From: Lutibacter sp.
GTDB taxonomy: Bacteria > Bacteroidota > Bacteroidia > Flavobacteriales > Flavobacteriaceae
DNA: 45,430 nucleotides
Reading direction: 5' to 3'
Assembly: GCA_021647265.1 (NCBI GenBank)
Contig: JAKIVA010000020.1
Location: 1 to 45,430, forward strand
A model generated the notes under the pieces. That model ran no database searches. It was given only the letters and a program-made list of their open reading frames with translations, and had not been told where the DNA came from. The translations under genes and the position numbers were made by a program. The number at the start of each line of letters is the position of its first letter. The stretch's first letter is position 1. Below are positions 18,044 to 26,276 of the stretch, piece after piece.

Positions 18044-19333
18044 ATGAATTTTGTTGAAGAATTACGTTGGAGAGGCATGTTACACGACATTACGCCTGAA
18101 ACCGAAGAATACCTTTTAAAAAATAAAACGACAGGATATATTGGTTTTGACCCAACTGCAGACTCCTTACATATTGGAAGTTTGGTCCCAATTATATTGC
18201 TTATGCATTTTCAAAAAGCAGGCCATAATCCTATCGCATTGGTTGGTGGAGCTACAGGAATGGTTGGTGATCCTTCCGGGAAATCTGATGAACGTAATTT
18301 GTTAGACGAAGCTACTTTAAATAAAAATATTGCAGGTGTAAAAAGTCAGTTAGCTCGTTTTTTAAATTTTGATAGCGCCACTAAAAATGCCGCACAATTG
18401 GTTAATAATTACGATTGGATGAAAGAAATTTCATTAATTGAATTTGTGCGTGATGTTGGAAAACATATTACCGTAAATTATATGATGGCAAAAGATTCTG
18501 TAAAAAAGCGTTTGGATTCTGAAGCTAAAACAGGAATGAGTTTTACAGAATTTACCTATCAATTATTTCAAGGATATGATTTTTACCATTTATACAAAGA
18601 AAAAAATTGTATGCTTCAAATGGGAGGTTCAGATCAATGGGGAAATATTACAACAGGAACCGAATTAATAAGAAGAAAAGCACAAGGCAAAGCTTATGCG
18701 CTAACCTGTAAATTAATTACCAAAGCAGATGGTTCTAAATTTGGTAAAACTGCCGGTGGAAACATTTGGTTAGACGCCAATAGAACTTCTCCCTATAAAT
18801 TTTATCAATATTGGTTAAATTCATCTGATGAAGATGCTGAAAAATATATTAAAATTTTTACTTTTTTAGATGAAAAAACTATTAAAACCTTAACAGCAGA
18901 ACATAAAGAAGCTCCTCATTTACGAATTCTTCAAAAGAAAATTGGAGAAGAAGTAACCATAATGACGCATGGGAAAGAAGCTTATGATAACGCCATAAAA
19001 GCTTCAGCTATTTTATTTGGAAAATCAACTGCTAGCGATTTAAAAGCATTAGATGAACAAACTTTTTTAGATGTTTTTGATGGTGTTCCTCAAGCTGAAA
19101 TTAAACGTGAACTCATTGAAAACGGATTGGATATTATTCCTGCTTTTGCAGAAAACGGATTCTTAAAATCAAACGGAGAAGTACGAAGAGCACTAAAAGA
19201 AAACTCAATTTCAGTAAATAAAGAAAAAGTAAAAGAAGATTGCGTTATTACAACTTCCGATTTAATCGCTGATAAATATGTACTGTTGCAACGCGGTAAA
19301 AAAAGTTATTTTTTGTTGAAAGTAATATCATAG
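18044..19333 (+). CDS. tyrS: Tyrosine--tRNA ligase
   Basis: Class I aminoacyl-tRNA synthetase charging tRNA-Tyr, 429 residues. It shows the HIGH-type motif (TADSLHIGSLVP), GGATGMVGDPSGK, the tyrosine-pocket QLFQGYDFYHLY and QMGGSDQWGNIT, the KMSKS-type loop (KFGKT), and a C-terminal S4-like RNA-binding domain (residues ~365-429). Starting at MNFVEELRWRG matches the usual N-terminus; an ATG eight codons upstream adds only Lys/Ile residues. The TAG stop lies inside the left copy of a 6-base repeat flanking the hairpin element 19337-19544. Confidence 0.97.
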   Translation: MNFVEELRWRGMLHDITPETEEYLLKNKTTGYIGFDPTADSLHIGSLVPIILLMHFQKAGHNPIALVGGATGMVGDPSGKSDERNLLDEATLNKNIAGVKSQLARFLNFDSATKNAAQLVNNYDWMKEISLIEFVRDVGKHITVNYMMAKDSVKKRLDSEAKTGMSFTEFTYQLFQGYDFYHLYKEKNCMLQMGGSDQWGNITTGTELIRRKAQGKAYALTCKLITKADGSKFGKTAGGNIWLDANRTSPYKFYQYWLNSSDEDAEKYIKIFTFLDEKTIKTLTAEHKEAPHLRILQKKIGEEVTIMTHGKEAYDNAIKASAILFGKSTASDLKALDEQTFLDVFDGVPQAEIKRELIENGLDIIPAFAENGFLKSNGEVRRALKENSISVNKEKVKEDCVITTSDLIADKYVLLQRGKKSYFLLKVIS

Positions 19334-19336
19334 GTA

Positions 19337-19544
19337 ACCCGTTGTGCTTTATGATAAAATTCCGTCAATTCGAGCCTGTCTGCCGGTTAGGCAGATGAAT
19401 TTTAGCCTTTTTTGACTTAAAATTAGTATCGAGAATAGGTTTTTTATTTACAAACAGCGTTCTCGATAGTTCTACTGAGCCTGTCGGCAGACAGGCTCGA
19501 ACCGAGGTAACAGTAGATTTAAAAAGTTATAATGCACAACGGGT
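19337..19544. mobile_element. 208-bp MITE-like hairpin element with apparent target-site duplication
   Basis: The ends are perfect 11-bp inverted repeats (ACCCGTTGTGC at 19337-19347, GCACAACGGGT at 19534-19544). Inside lie a perfect 17-bp inverted pair (19369-19385 with 19485-19501) and a 9-bp pair (19427-19435 with 19460-19468), all nested, so the unit folds as one long hairpin. ATAGGT flanks both ends (19330-19335 and 19545-19550), as expected for a target duplication. It encodes no protein. The left ATAGGT contains the tyrS stop codon, which is preserved. Confidence 0.65.
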
Positions 19545-19561
19545 ATAGGTTATTATTTCAT

Positions 19562-19589
19562 TGTCATTCCTACCAAGGTAGGAATGACA
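19562..19589. repeat. Perfect 13-bp palindromic hairpin
   Basis: TGTCATTCCTACC and GGTAGGAATGACA surround AA. It resembles the short GTCATTCC dyads common between genes in flavobacteria. There is no T-run on either side, so it is a weak terminator at best. It lies between the convergent tyrS and LuxE-like genes. Confidence 0.7.
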
Positions 19590-19595
19590 GTAGAG

Positions 19596-20573
19596 TTACA
19601 TTACCATTAAATTACAACCTCTAATATCTGAGTTGTCAAACCGTCCTAAAACTTCAAATGTATTGTTAGCATATGTTTTACCCAAGTCTTGTGTGGCAAT
19701 AAATGAACATGAATTTATATTTGCCAAATCTATCACATTAATCCCCCCTGATTTTCCCTTTGGCAATAAGGTTAAAGCATCTTCAGTATCACGAATTAAA
19801 ATTTTCATCCATGGCGGACATTCAAAAATTCCATTTCCTTTAGAATACGCCTGACTTAACAATTCAGTCATTCCATACTCTGAATGAATTTTTTTCACTC
19901 CAAAACCTTCACACAAAATTTGATGTAATTCTTCTCTAATTAATTCTTTTCTTCTACCTTTCATACCCCCTGTTTCCATAATAATAGTGTTTTTTAGTTG
20001 AAATTTATATTTTTCAACCAAGTCTAGCAAGGCAAAGGAAACTCCAATTAATAGTGTTTTTTCACCGTTTTTATCTAATTCTAATAAATTCTCATATAAT
20101 TCATCCAAATTATTTAGATAAAAGCCACTTTTAGGTTTCTTAGAATTTTTAATAAAACTATTTACCATATAAATTAATGAAGATCCTTCTCGCTCTAAAT
20201 AGGAGGGTAATAAAGCTAAAATTGTGTAATTTTCTATAGAGTCATAAAAATATTCAAATCCTTTTTCAAAGCTTTTTTCATAAACACTTATGTCAGTTAC
20301 AAAATGTTTACTTTGCTTATTTCCAGTAGTTCCACTGCTTAAAAACAATTGTTGTATTTTTTCTTTTGAAGAAATAATTTTGTGAGATTTAAAAAACTGG
20401 ATAGGCAAAAAAGGTATTTGGCTTATGTTTTTAACATCTCTTATATCAATGTGTAAGTAGTTTATAAATTCTTTGTAAACTGAATTGTTTTCAGCTTGGA
20501 ATTTAAATATCTCAAGAGAAATTCTCGCAAAATCATTGGCATTATGAATGTTAAAAAACGTATTTCTTTTCAT
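19596..20573 (-). CDS. LuxE/PaaK-like acyl-adenylating protein
   Basis: A 325-residue member of the acyl-protein synthetase (LuxE)/phenylacetate-CoA ligase group. The adenylate-forming P-loop is LFLSSGTTGNKQSKH (about residues 76-90). ETGGMKGRRKELIREE and the acidic SEYGMTELLSQAY (A5-like) motif follow. The small C-terminal lid domain of full ANL ligases is absent, as in LuxE. No luxC, luxD or luciferase genes are nearby, so bioluminescence is not implied; it may activate a fatty or aromatic acid onto a protein or carrier. It diverges from the sigma factor gene. Confidence 0.82.
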   Translation of the reverse strand: MKRNTFFNIHNANDFARISLEIFKFQAENNSVYKEFINYLHIDIRDVKNISQIPFLPIQFFKSHKIISSKEKIQQLFLSSGTTGNKQSKHFVTDISVYEKSFEKGFEYFYDSIENYTILALLPSYLEREGSSLIYMVNSFIKNSKKPKSGFYLNNLDELYENLLELDKNGEKTLLIGVSFALLDLVEKYKFQLKNTIIMETGGMKGRRKELIREELHQILCEGFGVKKIHSEYGMTELLSQAYSKGNGIFECPPWMKILIRDTEDALTLLPKGKSGGINVIDLANINSCSFIATQDLGKTYANNTFEVLGRFDNSDIRGCNLMVM

Positions 20574-20591
20574 AAATTTTGGGAAACATCA

Positions 20592-20599
20592 CAAAAGTA
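20592..20599 (-). promoter_or_regulatory. Candidate -7 box for the LuxE-like gene
   Basis: TACTTTTG on the minus strand fits TAnnTTTG, 18 bases upstream of the ATG. A TTG lies 13 bases further upstream, closer than the usual 17-19. Confidence 0.4.
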
Positions 20600-20655
20600 A
20601 TGTAAATTTACGCAACCTATTATCTTTTTAGGTATCTTATTAACAATTAAAACAG

Positions 20656-21201
20656 TTGCTTTTGGGTTTAAATAAACTCATAAAACAATGTGCTAAAAAC
20701 GATCGAAAGGCACAAGAAGAAATTTACCAGCTTTTTGCTGGTAAGTTGTTTTCAATATGCTTAAAGTACTCTAAAAATAAACAAGAGGCTCAGGATAACT
20801 TTCAAGATGGTTTTGTTACCATTTTTAATAAAATTGGGCAGTTTAAATTTAAAGGTTCTTTTGAAGGTTGGTTAAAGCGAATTATGGTTAACACTATTTT
20901 GTTAAAATATAGACAAAAAAATGTGTTAAACATTGTTGTTACAGAGGAGATACCTGATGAAGTGATTGTTGATGTTGATGATGACGAAATTTCTTTGGAT
21001 TTTTTGCTAAATCTGATACAGGAATTGCCTGATAGATACAGAATGGTTTTTAACCTATATGTATTAGATGGCTTTTCACATAAAGAAATTTCTAAAATGT
21101 TGCATATTGCTGAGGGTACGTCCAAATCAAATTTAGCCCGAGCAAGAGCCATTTTAAAGAACAAAATTGAATTGCATCAAGAAGAACAACAATCTGTTTA
21201 A
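20656..21201 (+). CDS. RNA polymerase sigma-70 factor, ECF type
   Basis: Extracytoplasmic-function sigma factor of 181 residues. Region 2 is at about residues 25-95 (LFSICLKYSKNKQEAQDNFQDGF, GSFEGWLKRIMVNTILLKYRQ) and region 4 at about 120-170 (LPDRYRMVFNLYVLDGFSHKEISKMLHIAEGTSKSNLARAR). There is no ATG near the N-terminus; TTG at 20656 (or TTG at 20662) is the likely start. The next gene, 17 bases downstream, encodes a one-helix membrane protein with a barrel domain and is the probable regulatory partner. Confidence 0.9.
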   Translation: MLLGLNKLIKQCAKNDRKAQEEIYQLFAGKLFSICLKYSKNKQEAQDNFQDGFVTIFNKIGQFKFKGSFEGWLKRIMVNTILLKYRQKNVLNIVVTEEIPDEVIVDVDDDEISLDFLLNLIQELPDRYRMVFNLYVLDGFSHKEISKMLHIAEGTSKSNLARARAILKNKIELHQEEQQSV

Positions 21202-21218
21202 GATTAATTAAGGTAGTA

Positions 21219-22427
21219 GTGAAAGATTATAAAAATATTGATAGAATATTCCAAGAGAATTTAAAAGATTTTGAGGTTTATCCTCCAAATAACTCGTGGA
21301 ACGCCATTGAAAAGCAGTTAGCTTCAACTTCAAAAAAACGTCGCACCCCTATTTGGGTTAAAGTTTCAAGTGTTGCCGCACTCCTTATTTTATTCTTTAG
21401 CATTGGCACTATTTTTTTACTTCCTACAAATAACTTTACTAAAAATTTGATTTTTAATACTGACAAACAAAAGGAGGAATTAAAGAATAAGGATACTTTA
21501 AATAATAAAAATACCATTGTAAAATCTACTACCACAAACGACAAAAAATCAGTAAAAAGTATTCTTGAGTTTGAAAACGAAAAAAATATTTTAAGTTTCG
21601 AGAATATTGATGATGCATATAACAATAATGATAATCATCCTGAAGAAAACACGGCAACAAAAAAACAGTTAAACAGGTATTACTCTTTAACCGATAATGA
21701 AAATTTACCGCTGAAAAATACGATTAATGACAAAGTTTTAGGTAAAGATTTTTTAAAAGGCAAATTATCTGTTGCAACAATTTTTGCGCCAATTTATATC
21801 AACTCATTTGGTAATGGATCTGGAATTGATTCTCAGTTTAAAGAAAATCCAACTTCTGGAAATTCTTCCTATTCATATGGTGTCAAATTTGCATACAAAC
21901 TTAACAATAAATTCAGTGTACAATCTGGTGTTAATCTTATTAATTTAGGATATACAACCAGTGACGTGTATATAACTCCTGGCATTGCTGTTGTTGGCTT
22001 TTCTAATCTTTCAAGCGCTCCTCTTTCAAGTAAAAACAGTAATATTTCATCTAAAGATATTAACAATACAGGAAGTATAAACCAACTATTTGGTTATGTA
22101 GAAATTCCTGTAGAAATAAAATACAATGTTACCAATGGTAAATTAGGTGTAAATTTAGTTGGTGGTTTTAGTACACTTCTTTTAAATAGAGATGAAGTTT
22201 TTATTGAAACAAGTAGTTTCTCACAAAGTTTAGGTTCTTCTAACAATTTAAGATCTGTAAATTTTAGTGGTAATATTGGATTAGATGTAGATTATTCAAT
22301 CCATAAAAATCTATATATCAACATCTCTCCTATGTTTAAAGTTCAAACAAACACATTTTCTAAAAACGCTGGAAGTATTCAACCGTACTACCTAGGAGTT
22401 TATACAGGATTAAATTATAAGTTTTAG
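21219..22427 (+). CDS. Sigma-factor-linked membrane protein with C-terminal outer-membrane beta-barrel domain
   Basis: A 402-residue protein with a GTG start (21219). Residues 1-45 are cytoplasmic and resemble anti-sigma-type N-termini (PPNNSWNAIEKQL). One membrane helix lies at about 47-67 (VSSVAALLILFFSIGTIFLL), then a low-complexity Lys/Asn/Asp linker to about 180. The C-terminal half is a beta-rich porin-like domain (FSVQSGVNLINLGY, LGVNLVGGFSTLLL, LYINISPMFKV) ending in an aromatic-rich YLGVYTGLNYKF. This layout is common directly after ECF sigma genes in flavobacteria. I infer that it senses envelope state and restrains the sigma factor; no known anti-sigma zinc motif is present. Confidence 0.8.
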   Translation: MKDYKNIDRIFQENLKDFEVYPPNNSWNAIEKQLASTSKKRRTPIWVKVSSVAALLILFFSIGTIFLLPTNNFTKNLIFNTDKQKEELKNKDTLNNKNTIVKSTTTNDKKSVKSILEFENEKNILSFENIDDAYNNNDNHPEENTATKKQLNRYYSLTDNENLPLKNTINDKVLGKDFLKGKLSVATIFAPIYINSFGNGSGIDSQFKENPTSGNSSYSYGVKFAYKLNNKFSVQSGVNLINLGYTTSDVYITPGIAVVGFSNLSSAPLSSKNSNISSKDINNTGSINQLFGYVEIPVEIKYNVTNGKLGVNLVGGFSTLLLNRDEVFIETSSFSQSLGSSNNLRSVNFSGNIGLDVDYSIHKNLYINISPMFKVQTNTFSKNAGSIQPYYLGVYTGLNYKF

Positions 22428-22467
22428 TTGGTTTATTATTTGGTTGGTTACCAAATATTGAATGAAG

Positions 22468-22503
22468 AATGCCGCCTCAAATTTGAAGCGGCATTTCTTT
22501 TTA
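22468..22503 (+). terminator. Intrinsic terminator after the sigma-factor operon
   Basis: A 14-bp stem with one mismatch (AATGCCGCCTCAAA with TTTGAAGCGGCATT), followed by TTCTTTTTA. It is GC-rich against the background and lies 40 bases after the stop. Confidence 0.85.
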
Positions 22504-22519
22504 TAACATTTATTATTTG

Positions 22520-22527
22520 TAATTTTG
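22520..22527 (+). promoter_or_regulatory. Candidate -7 box for the aldehyde dehydrogenase
   Basis: TAATTTTG matches TAnnTTTG, 31 bases before the ATG and just after the terminator of the previous unit. No clear -33 TTG. Confidence 0.45.
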
Positions 22528-22558
22528 CAACATCATTTTATTAAAACAAATCCATATT

Positions 22559-24109
22559 ATGGAAACAACTATAGAAAAAACAATACAAAAAACACTCTCT
22601 AAATTAAGAGTTCAAAACTTAAATAATGGAACATCAACCGGTTCTAATTTCTTTGGAAACGGTGAAACTATTGAGTCTTTCTCACCGGTAGATGGACGTT
22701 TGATTGCAAAAGTAACTACAACAACCAAAGATGATTTTGAAACTGTTATTGAGATAGCTCAAAACGCTTTTAAAACTTGGAGATTAAAACCTGCGCCTCA
22801 GCGTGGTGAAATAGTTCGCCAATTTGGTTTAAAACTACGTGAATTAAAACAACCTTTAGGTGAACTAGTTTCGTATGAGATGGGAAAATCGTTACAAGAA
22901 GGTTTGGGTGAAGTGCAAGAAATGATAGATATTTGCGACTTTGCTGTTGGATTATCACGACAATTGCAAGGTTCTACCCTACATTCAGAACGCCCAGGGC
23001 ATAGAATGTACGATCAATATCACCCTTTAGGAATTGTAGGAATAATTTCAGCATTTAACTTTCCTGTTGCTGTTTGGGCTTGGAATACTGCTCTAGCTTG
23101 GATTGCAGGTGATGTTTGTATATGGAAAGCTTCAGAAAAAGCTCCTTTATGTAGCATTGCTTGTCAAAATATTATTGCTGACGTATTAAAAGAAAACAAT
23201 TTACCGGAAGGTATTTCTTGCATTGTAAATGGAGATTATAAAGTAGGTGAATATATGACTACTGATAAACGTGTTGCTCTAATTTCGGCTACTGGTTCTA
23301 TTAGAATGGGGAAAATAGTTGCCAAAACAGTTGCGGAACGCTTAGGAAGATCTTTATTAGAATTAGGAGGAAACAATGCTATTATTGTAACTCCAGATGC
23401 AGATATTAAAATGACAATTATTGGAGCTGTTTTTGGAGCTGTTGGAACTGCTGGACAACGCTGTACTTCAACGCGCAGATTAATTATACATGAATCTATA
23501 TACGATAAAGTAAAAAATTCATTGGTTGATGCTTATAAACAATTGAGTATTGGAAATCCTTTAGATGAAAATAATCATGTAGGGCCTTTAATTGATAAAG
23601 CGGCTGTTGAAATGTATAAAAACGCGTTACAACAAGTAGTTGAGGAAGGTGGAAATTTGGTAGTTAAAGGTGGTGTGTTAAGTGGTGAAGGTTATGAAAG
23701 TGGTTGCTATGTTAAACCTGCAATTGCAGAAGCTGAAAATCACTTCGAAATAGTTCAAAATGAAACTTTTGCACCCGTTTTATATTTATTAAAATATTCA
23801 GGTGATGTTGAAAATGCTATTGAAATTCAAAATGGCGTTGTTCAAGGGCTTTCTTCTGCTATTATGACCAACAATTTACGTGAAGCTGAAAAATTCTTAT
23901 CTCAAGCAGGTTCAGATTGTGGTATTGCGAATGTAAATATTGGAACTTCTGGTGCTGAAATTGGTGGTGCTTTTGGTGGTGAAAAAGAAACTGGAGGCGG
24001 AAGAGAATCTGGTTCTGATGCCTGGAAAGTTTATATGAGAAGACAAACAAATACTATAAACTATACTACCGAATTACCTTTAGCACAAGGTATTAAATTT
24101 GACTTGTAG
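22559..24109 (+). CDS. Aldehyde dehydrogenase, ALDH7 / aminoadipate-semialdehyde dehydrogenase type
   Basis: NAD(P)-dependent aldehyde dehydrogenase of 516 residues. The active site shows LELGGNNAIIV (general-base Glu) and GTAGQRCTSTRRL (catalytic Cys). The latter, with FNFPVAVWAWN, GSIRMGK and ETGGGRESGSDAWK, matches the antiquitin (ALDH7) subgroup, called Pcd or AmaB in bacteria, which oxidises alpha-aminoadipic semialdehyde/piperideine-6-carboxylate in lysine breakdown. The substrate assignment is by family resemblance only; no other lysine-degradation gene is adjacent. It appears monocistronic. Confidence 0.9.
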   Translation: METTIEKTIQKTLSKLRVQNLNNGTSTGSNFFGNGETIESFSPVDGRLIAKVTTTTKDDFETVIEIAQNAFKTWRLKPAPQRGEIVRQFGLKLRELKQPLGELVSYEMGKSLQEGLGEVQEMIDICDFAVGLSRQLQGSTLHSERPGHRMYDQYHPLGIVGIISAFNFPVAVWAWNTALAWIAGDVCIWKASEKAPLCSIACQNIIADVLKENNLPEGISCIVNGDYKVGEYMTTDKRVALISATGSIRMGKIVAKTVAERLGRSLLELGGNNAIIVTPDADIKMTIIGAVFGAVGTAGQRCTSTRRLIIHESIYDKVKNSLVDAYKQLSIGNPLDENNHVGPLIDKAAVEMYKNALQQVVEEGGNLVVKGGVLSGEGYESGCYVKPAIAEAENHFEIVQNETFAPVLYLLKYSGDVENAIEIQNGVVQGLSSAIMTNNLREAEKFLSQAGSDCGIANVNIGTSGAEIGGAFGGEKETGGGRESGSDAWKVYMRRQTNTINYTTELPLAQGIKFDL

Positions 24110-24127
24110 TAAAATTTTACACTAAAT

Positions 24128-24265
24128 AAAAGGGGTTGTCTAAAAAGTGTCATTCTGAATGTAAATGAAGAATCTTCTTAAAATTAGATGTCTGTATATC
24201 AAAATATTGAGATTTTTCACTTTGTTCAAAATGACAAGTATAATTATTTTTAGACAACCTCTTTT
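24128..24265. repeat. 138-bp inverted-repeat element between convergent genes
   Basis: The ends are 19-bp inverted repeats with one mismatch (AAAAGGGGTTGTCTAAAAA at 24128-24146 and its partner at 24247-24265). Inside, TGTCATTCTGAA and TTCAAAATGACA pair imperfectly. The right end overlaps the stop codon of the AlbA_2 gene. The core resembles the common flavobacterial TGTCATTCTGAA intergenic repeat. It can form a cruciform or act as a bidirectional terminator; a MITE origin is possible. Confidence 0.7.
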
Positions 24266-25403
24266 ATTTATTTTTTACTTTTCTTAAAACTCTAACTGCT
24301 TCTTTATACTTAATATAAGTAGATTTATCTTCTAAGTTTCTCAAAATTTCTCGTGCTTCTTCTAACTTAAGTTTTGCTCCTTTAATTTTATTTAAAACAC
24401 AAATCATATAATTGGTTGGTAATTCTTGTAAATCAAATAACTCACGCTCAGTAAGTGGTGTTTTATTTTTTAATTTCATTAAAATTGCATTGCAATTATT
24501 AAATATGTGAAGTAAAACTGTTTTGTTAAATTTAGGAGGCTGAAATATTAGTTCGCTAACAATATCATGTTTACCATTATCTTTAAAATGAATTACTGTT
24601 TTTTCAAATGGGTAGTAATCAAAATCATCTTTAATTCTTAAATAAACGTATTCAGTAATAATAAATGACCTATGGTTGTATTCAATTTTTACCTCATCTA
24701 AAGCCGAATAAAAAAGCCGTACTCGTTCATTAATTAATTCAATATCTACACGAGAATAAAATACTTTGTCTCCTACTTTCTTTTTTTCTCCTGCCCAACA
24801 TAACACAAATTGTTCGTTAAAAACTTTATATGTTGGATGAAATATTTTTTTGTGCCGTTTAAAAAAGTCAAAAACACCATCTAATGTTAATTCAATATTG
24901 TTACTCGCATTAATTTCTATAGCTTCAACAATAGCCTGATTTGTATTTTTTAGTTCAAACTTTCCTAAAGTTGACATAGAATTACTACCTCTTCTGAAGA
25001 AAATTCTTCCTTTTACATACTTCCAAATAGCTTTTTTTAAATACGTAACTTTATTATTAGAATGAATTGTTACTAAGCCTATAACCTTATGTCTAGGCAG
25101 CCTAGGAAAAGGAATATTTTCATATTGAATTTGTGGTGGGTTTTCAAAATAGGAATTAATAAGATTTTGAATTTTACTATCATCAAAAAAATCAACTCCT
25201 TCAATCTTATTTGTTTGATCTTCAACACCAATAACTATATATGAATTATTGTTGGGGTTTGAATTCGATAATGCACAAACATGTTTTAAAAATTTAGCTT
25301 TTCCTTCATTCGTATCTAATGATATTTTTTGCTTTTTGTCATAAAAGCTATTCTCATCATTATGAGCTAACAAATTTTTAATTAATAACCGCTTGTTAAT
25401 CAT
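24264..25403 (-). CDS. AlbA_2 / Schlafen-like domain putative DNA-binding protein
   Basis: A 379-residue soluble protein. The N-terminal ~150 residues carry the AlbA_2 (Schlafen AAA-4) fold signature: KAKFLKHVCALSNSNPNNNSYIVIGVEDQTNKIEGV, and later KGRIFFRRGSNSMSTLGKFEL near residue 135. The remaining ~220 residues are charged and match no family I know. Such proteins are annotated as ATP-binding or transcriptional-regulator-like, with uncertain roles. It is 9 bases after the SDR gene on the same strand, likely co-transcribed. No toxin, nuclease or phage partner lies beside it. Confidence 0.75.
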   Translation of the reverse strand: MINKRLLIKNLLAHNDENSFYDKKQKISLDTNEGKAKFLKHVCALSNSNPNNNSYIVIGVEDQTNKIEGVDFFDDSKIQNLINSYFENPPQIQYENIPFPRLPRHKVIGLVTIHSNNKVTYLKKAIWKYVKGRIFFRRGSNSMSTLGKFELKNTNQAIVEAIEINASNNIELTLDGVFDFFKRHKKIFHPTYKVFNEQFVLCWAGEKKKVGDKVFYSRVDIELINERVRLFYSALDEVKIEYNHRSFIITEYVYLRIKDDFDYYPFEKTVIHFKDNGKHDIVSELIFQPPKFNKTVLLHIFNNCNAILMKLKNKTPLTERELFDLQELPTNYMICVLNKIKGAKLKLEEAREILRNLEDKSTYIKYKEAVRVLRKVKNK

Positions 25404-25412
25404 TTTAAATCG

Positions 25413-26168
25413 TTATTCCTTATTTAAAATAGTTGCACTTGCCTGTGCTGTTGGATATACTACTAAATCTTCTATATTAACGTGGTACGGCCTTGTTACT
25501 ACAAAATAAATGATATCGGCAATATCTTCAGCTTCCAGTGCTTTAAATCCCTTATATACGTTTTTAGCCCTTTCCTTATCTCCCTTAAAACGAACTTCTG
25601 AAAATTCAGTTTCAACGGCACCAGGGTGAATGGCAGCTACTCTAATATTATAGTTGTTTAAATCTATTCTCATAGCCTTATTTAAAGCATTAACTGCGTA
25701 CTTTGACGCACAATACACATTTCCATTTGGGTACACTTCTTTTCCTGCAATAGAGCCAATGTTAACTACAAAACCATTATTTCTATCAATCATTTTTGGA
25801 AGTATAGCTCTTGAAACATACAACAAACCTTTAATATTTATATCTATCATTGCATCCCAATCATCTAAATTTCCTTCTTGAATGGTGCTTAAACCATGAG
25901 CATTACCTGCATTATTTATTAAAATATCTATTTTTTGAAATTCCTTTGGAAGTGATGCTATCGCTTTAAAAACTTCATCTCTATTACTAACATCAAATTG
26001 TAAAGTAGTAACATCGGTTAGATCCCCTAATTCTTTTTTTAGCTGAGCTAAACGGTCACTTCGTCTTCCGCACAGTATTAATCGTATCTTATTTTTGGCA
26101 AAAAATTGTGCTGTTGCTTTTCCAATTCCGGAAGTTGCCCCTGTAATAAATGCTGTTTTATTATTCAT
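25413..26168 (-). CDS. SDR family oxidoreductase (YdfG-like)
   Basis: Classical NADP-dependent short-chain dehydrogenase, 251 residues. It has the TGATSGIG cofactor loop (about residues 9-16), CGRRSDRL (NADP-preferring basic residues), NNAGNAHG, the catalytic Ser in NIGSIAG, and YCASKYAV with Tyr and Lys. It resembles YdfG-type serine/3-hydroxy acid dehydrogenases. The natural substrate cannot be read from the sequence. A terminator for the upstream lipoprotein gene lies 34 bases before its start, so it has its own promoter. Confidence 0.9.
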   Translation of the reverse strand: MNNKTAFITGATSGIGKATAQFFAKNKIRLILCGRRSDRLAQLKKELGDLTDVTTLQFDVSNRDEVFKAIASLPKEFQKIDILINNAGNAHGLSTIQEGNLDDWDAMIDINIKGLLYVSRAILPKMIDRNNGFVVNIGSIAGKEVYPNGNVYCASKYAVNALNKAMRIDLNNYNIRVAAIHPGAVETEFSEVRFKGDKERAKNVYKGFKALEAEDIADIIYFVVTRPYHVNIEDLVVYPTAQASATILNKE

Positions 26169-26201
26169 TATTATTTTATTTTAAATTATAAAGGTACAAA
26201 A

Positions 26202-26227
26202 AAACCGCTCCTTGGCAGGAGCGGTTT
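26202..26227 (-). terminator. Intrinsic terminator after the lipoprotein gene
   Basis: A perfect 11-bp stem (AAACCGCTCCT with AGGAGCGGTTT) with a 4-base loop. On the minus strand it runs into a T-run, ending the transcript of the gene at 26277-27200. Confidence 0.88.
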
Positions 26228-26276
26228 GACTTAATTGGTTATAAAAATAACCAACCAAAAATCAACTAACCAAACT

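Noticed and set aside
17959..18090. N-terminal extension of the SDR epimerase
   Set aside because: The extra 44 residues overlap the divergent tyrS start, and the cofactor-binding strand begins right at the Met at 17958.
19562..19589. Terminator for tyrS or the LuxE-like gene
   Set aside because: A perfect stem, but no T-run on either strand; kept as a repeat only.
24264..25403. AlbA_2/Schlafen protein as part of a defence island
   Set aside because: Neighbours are an SDR and a lyase-free metabolic gene; no nuclease, toxin or mobile gene supports a defence role.
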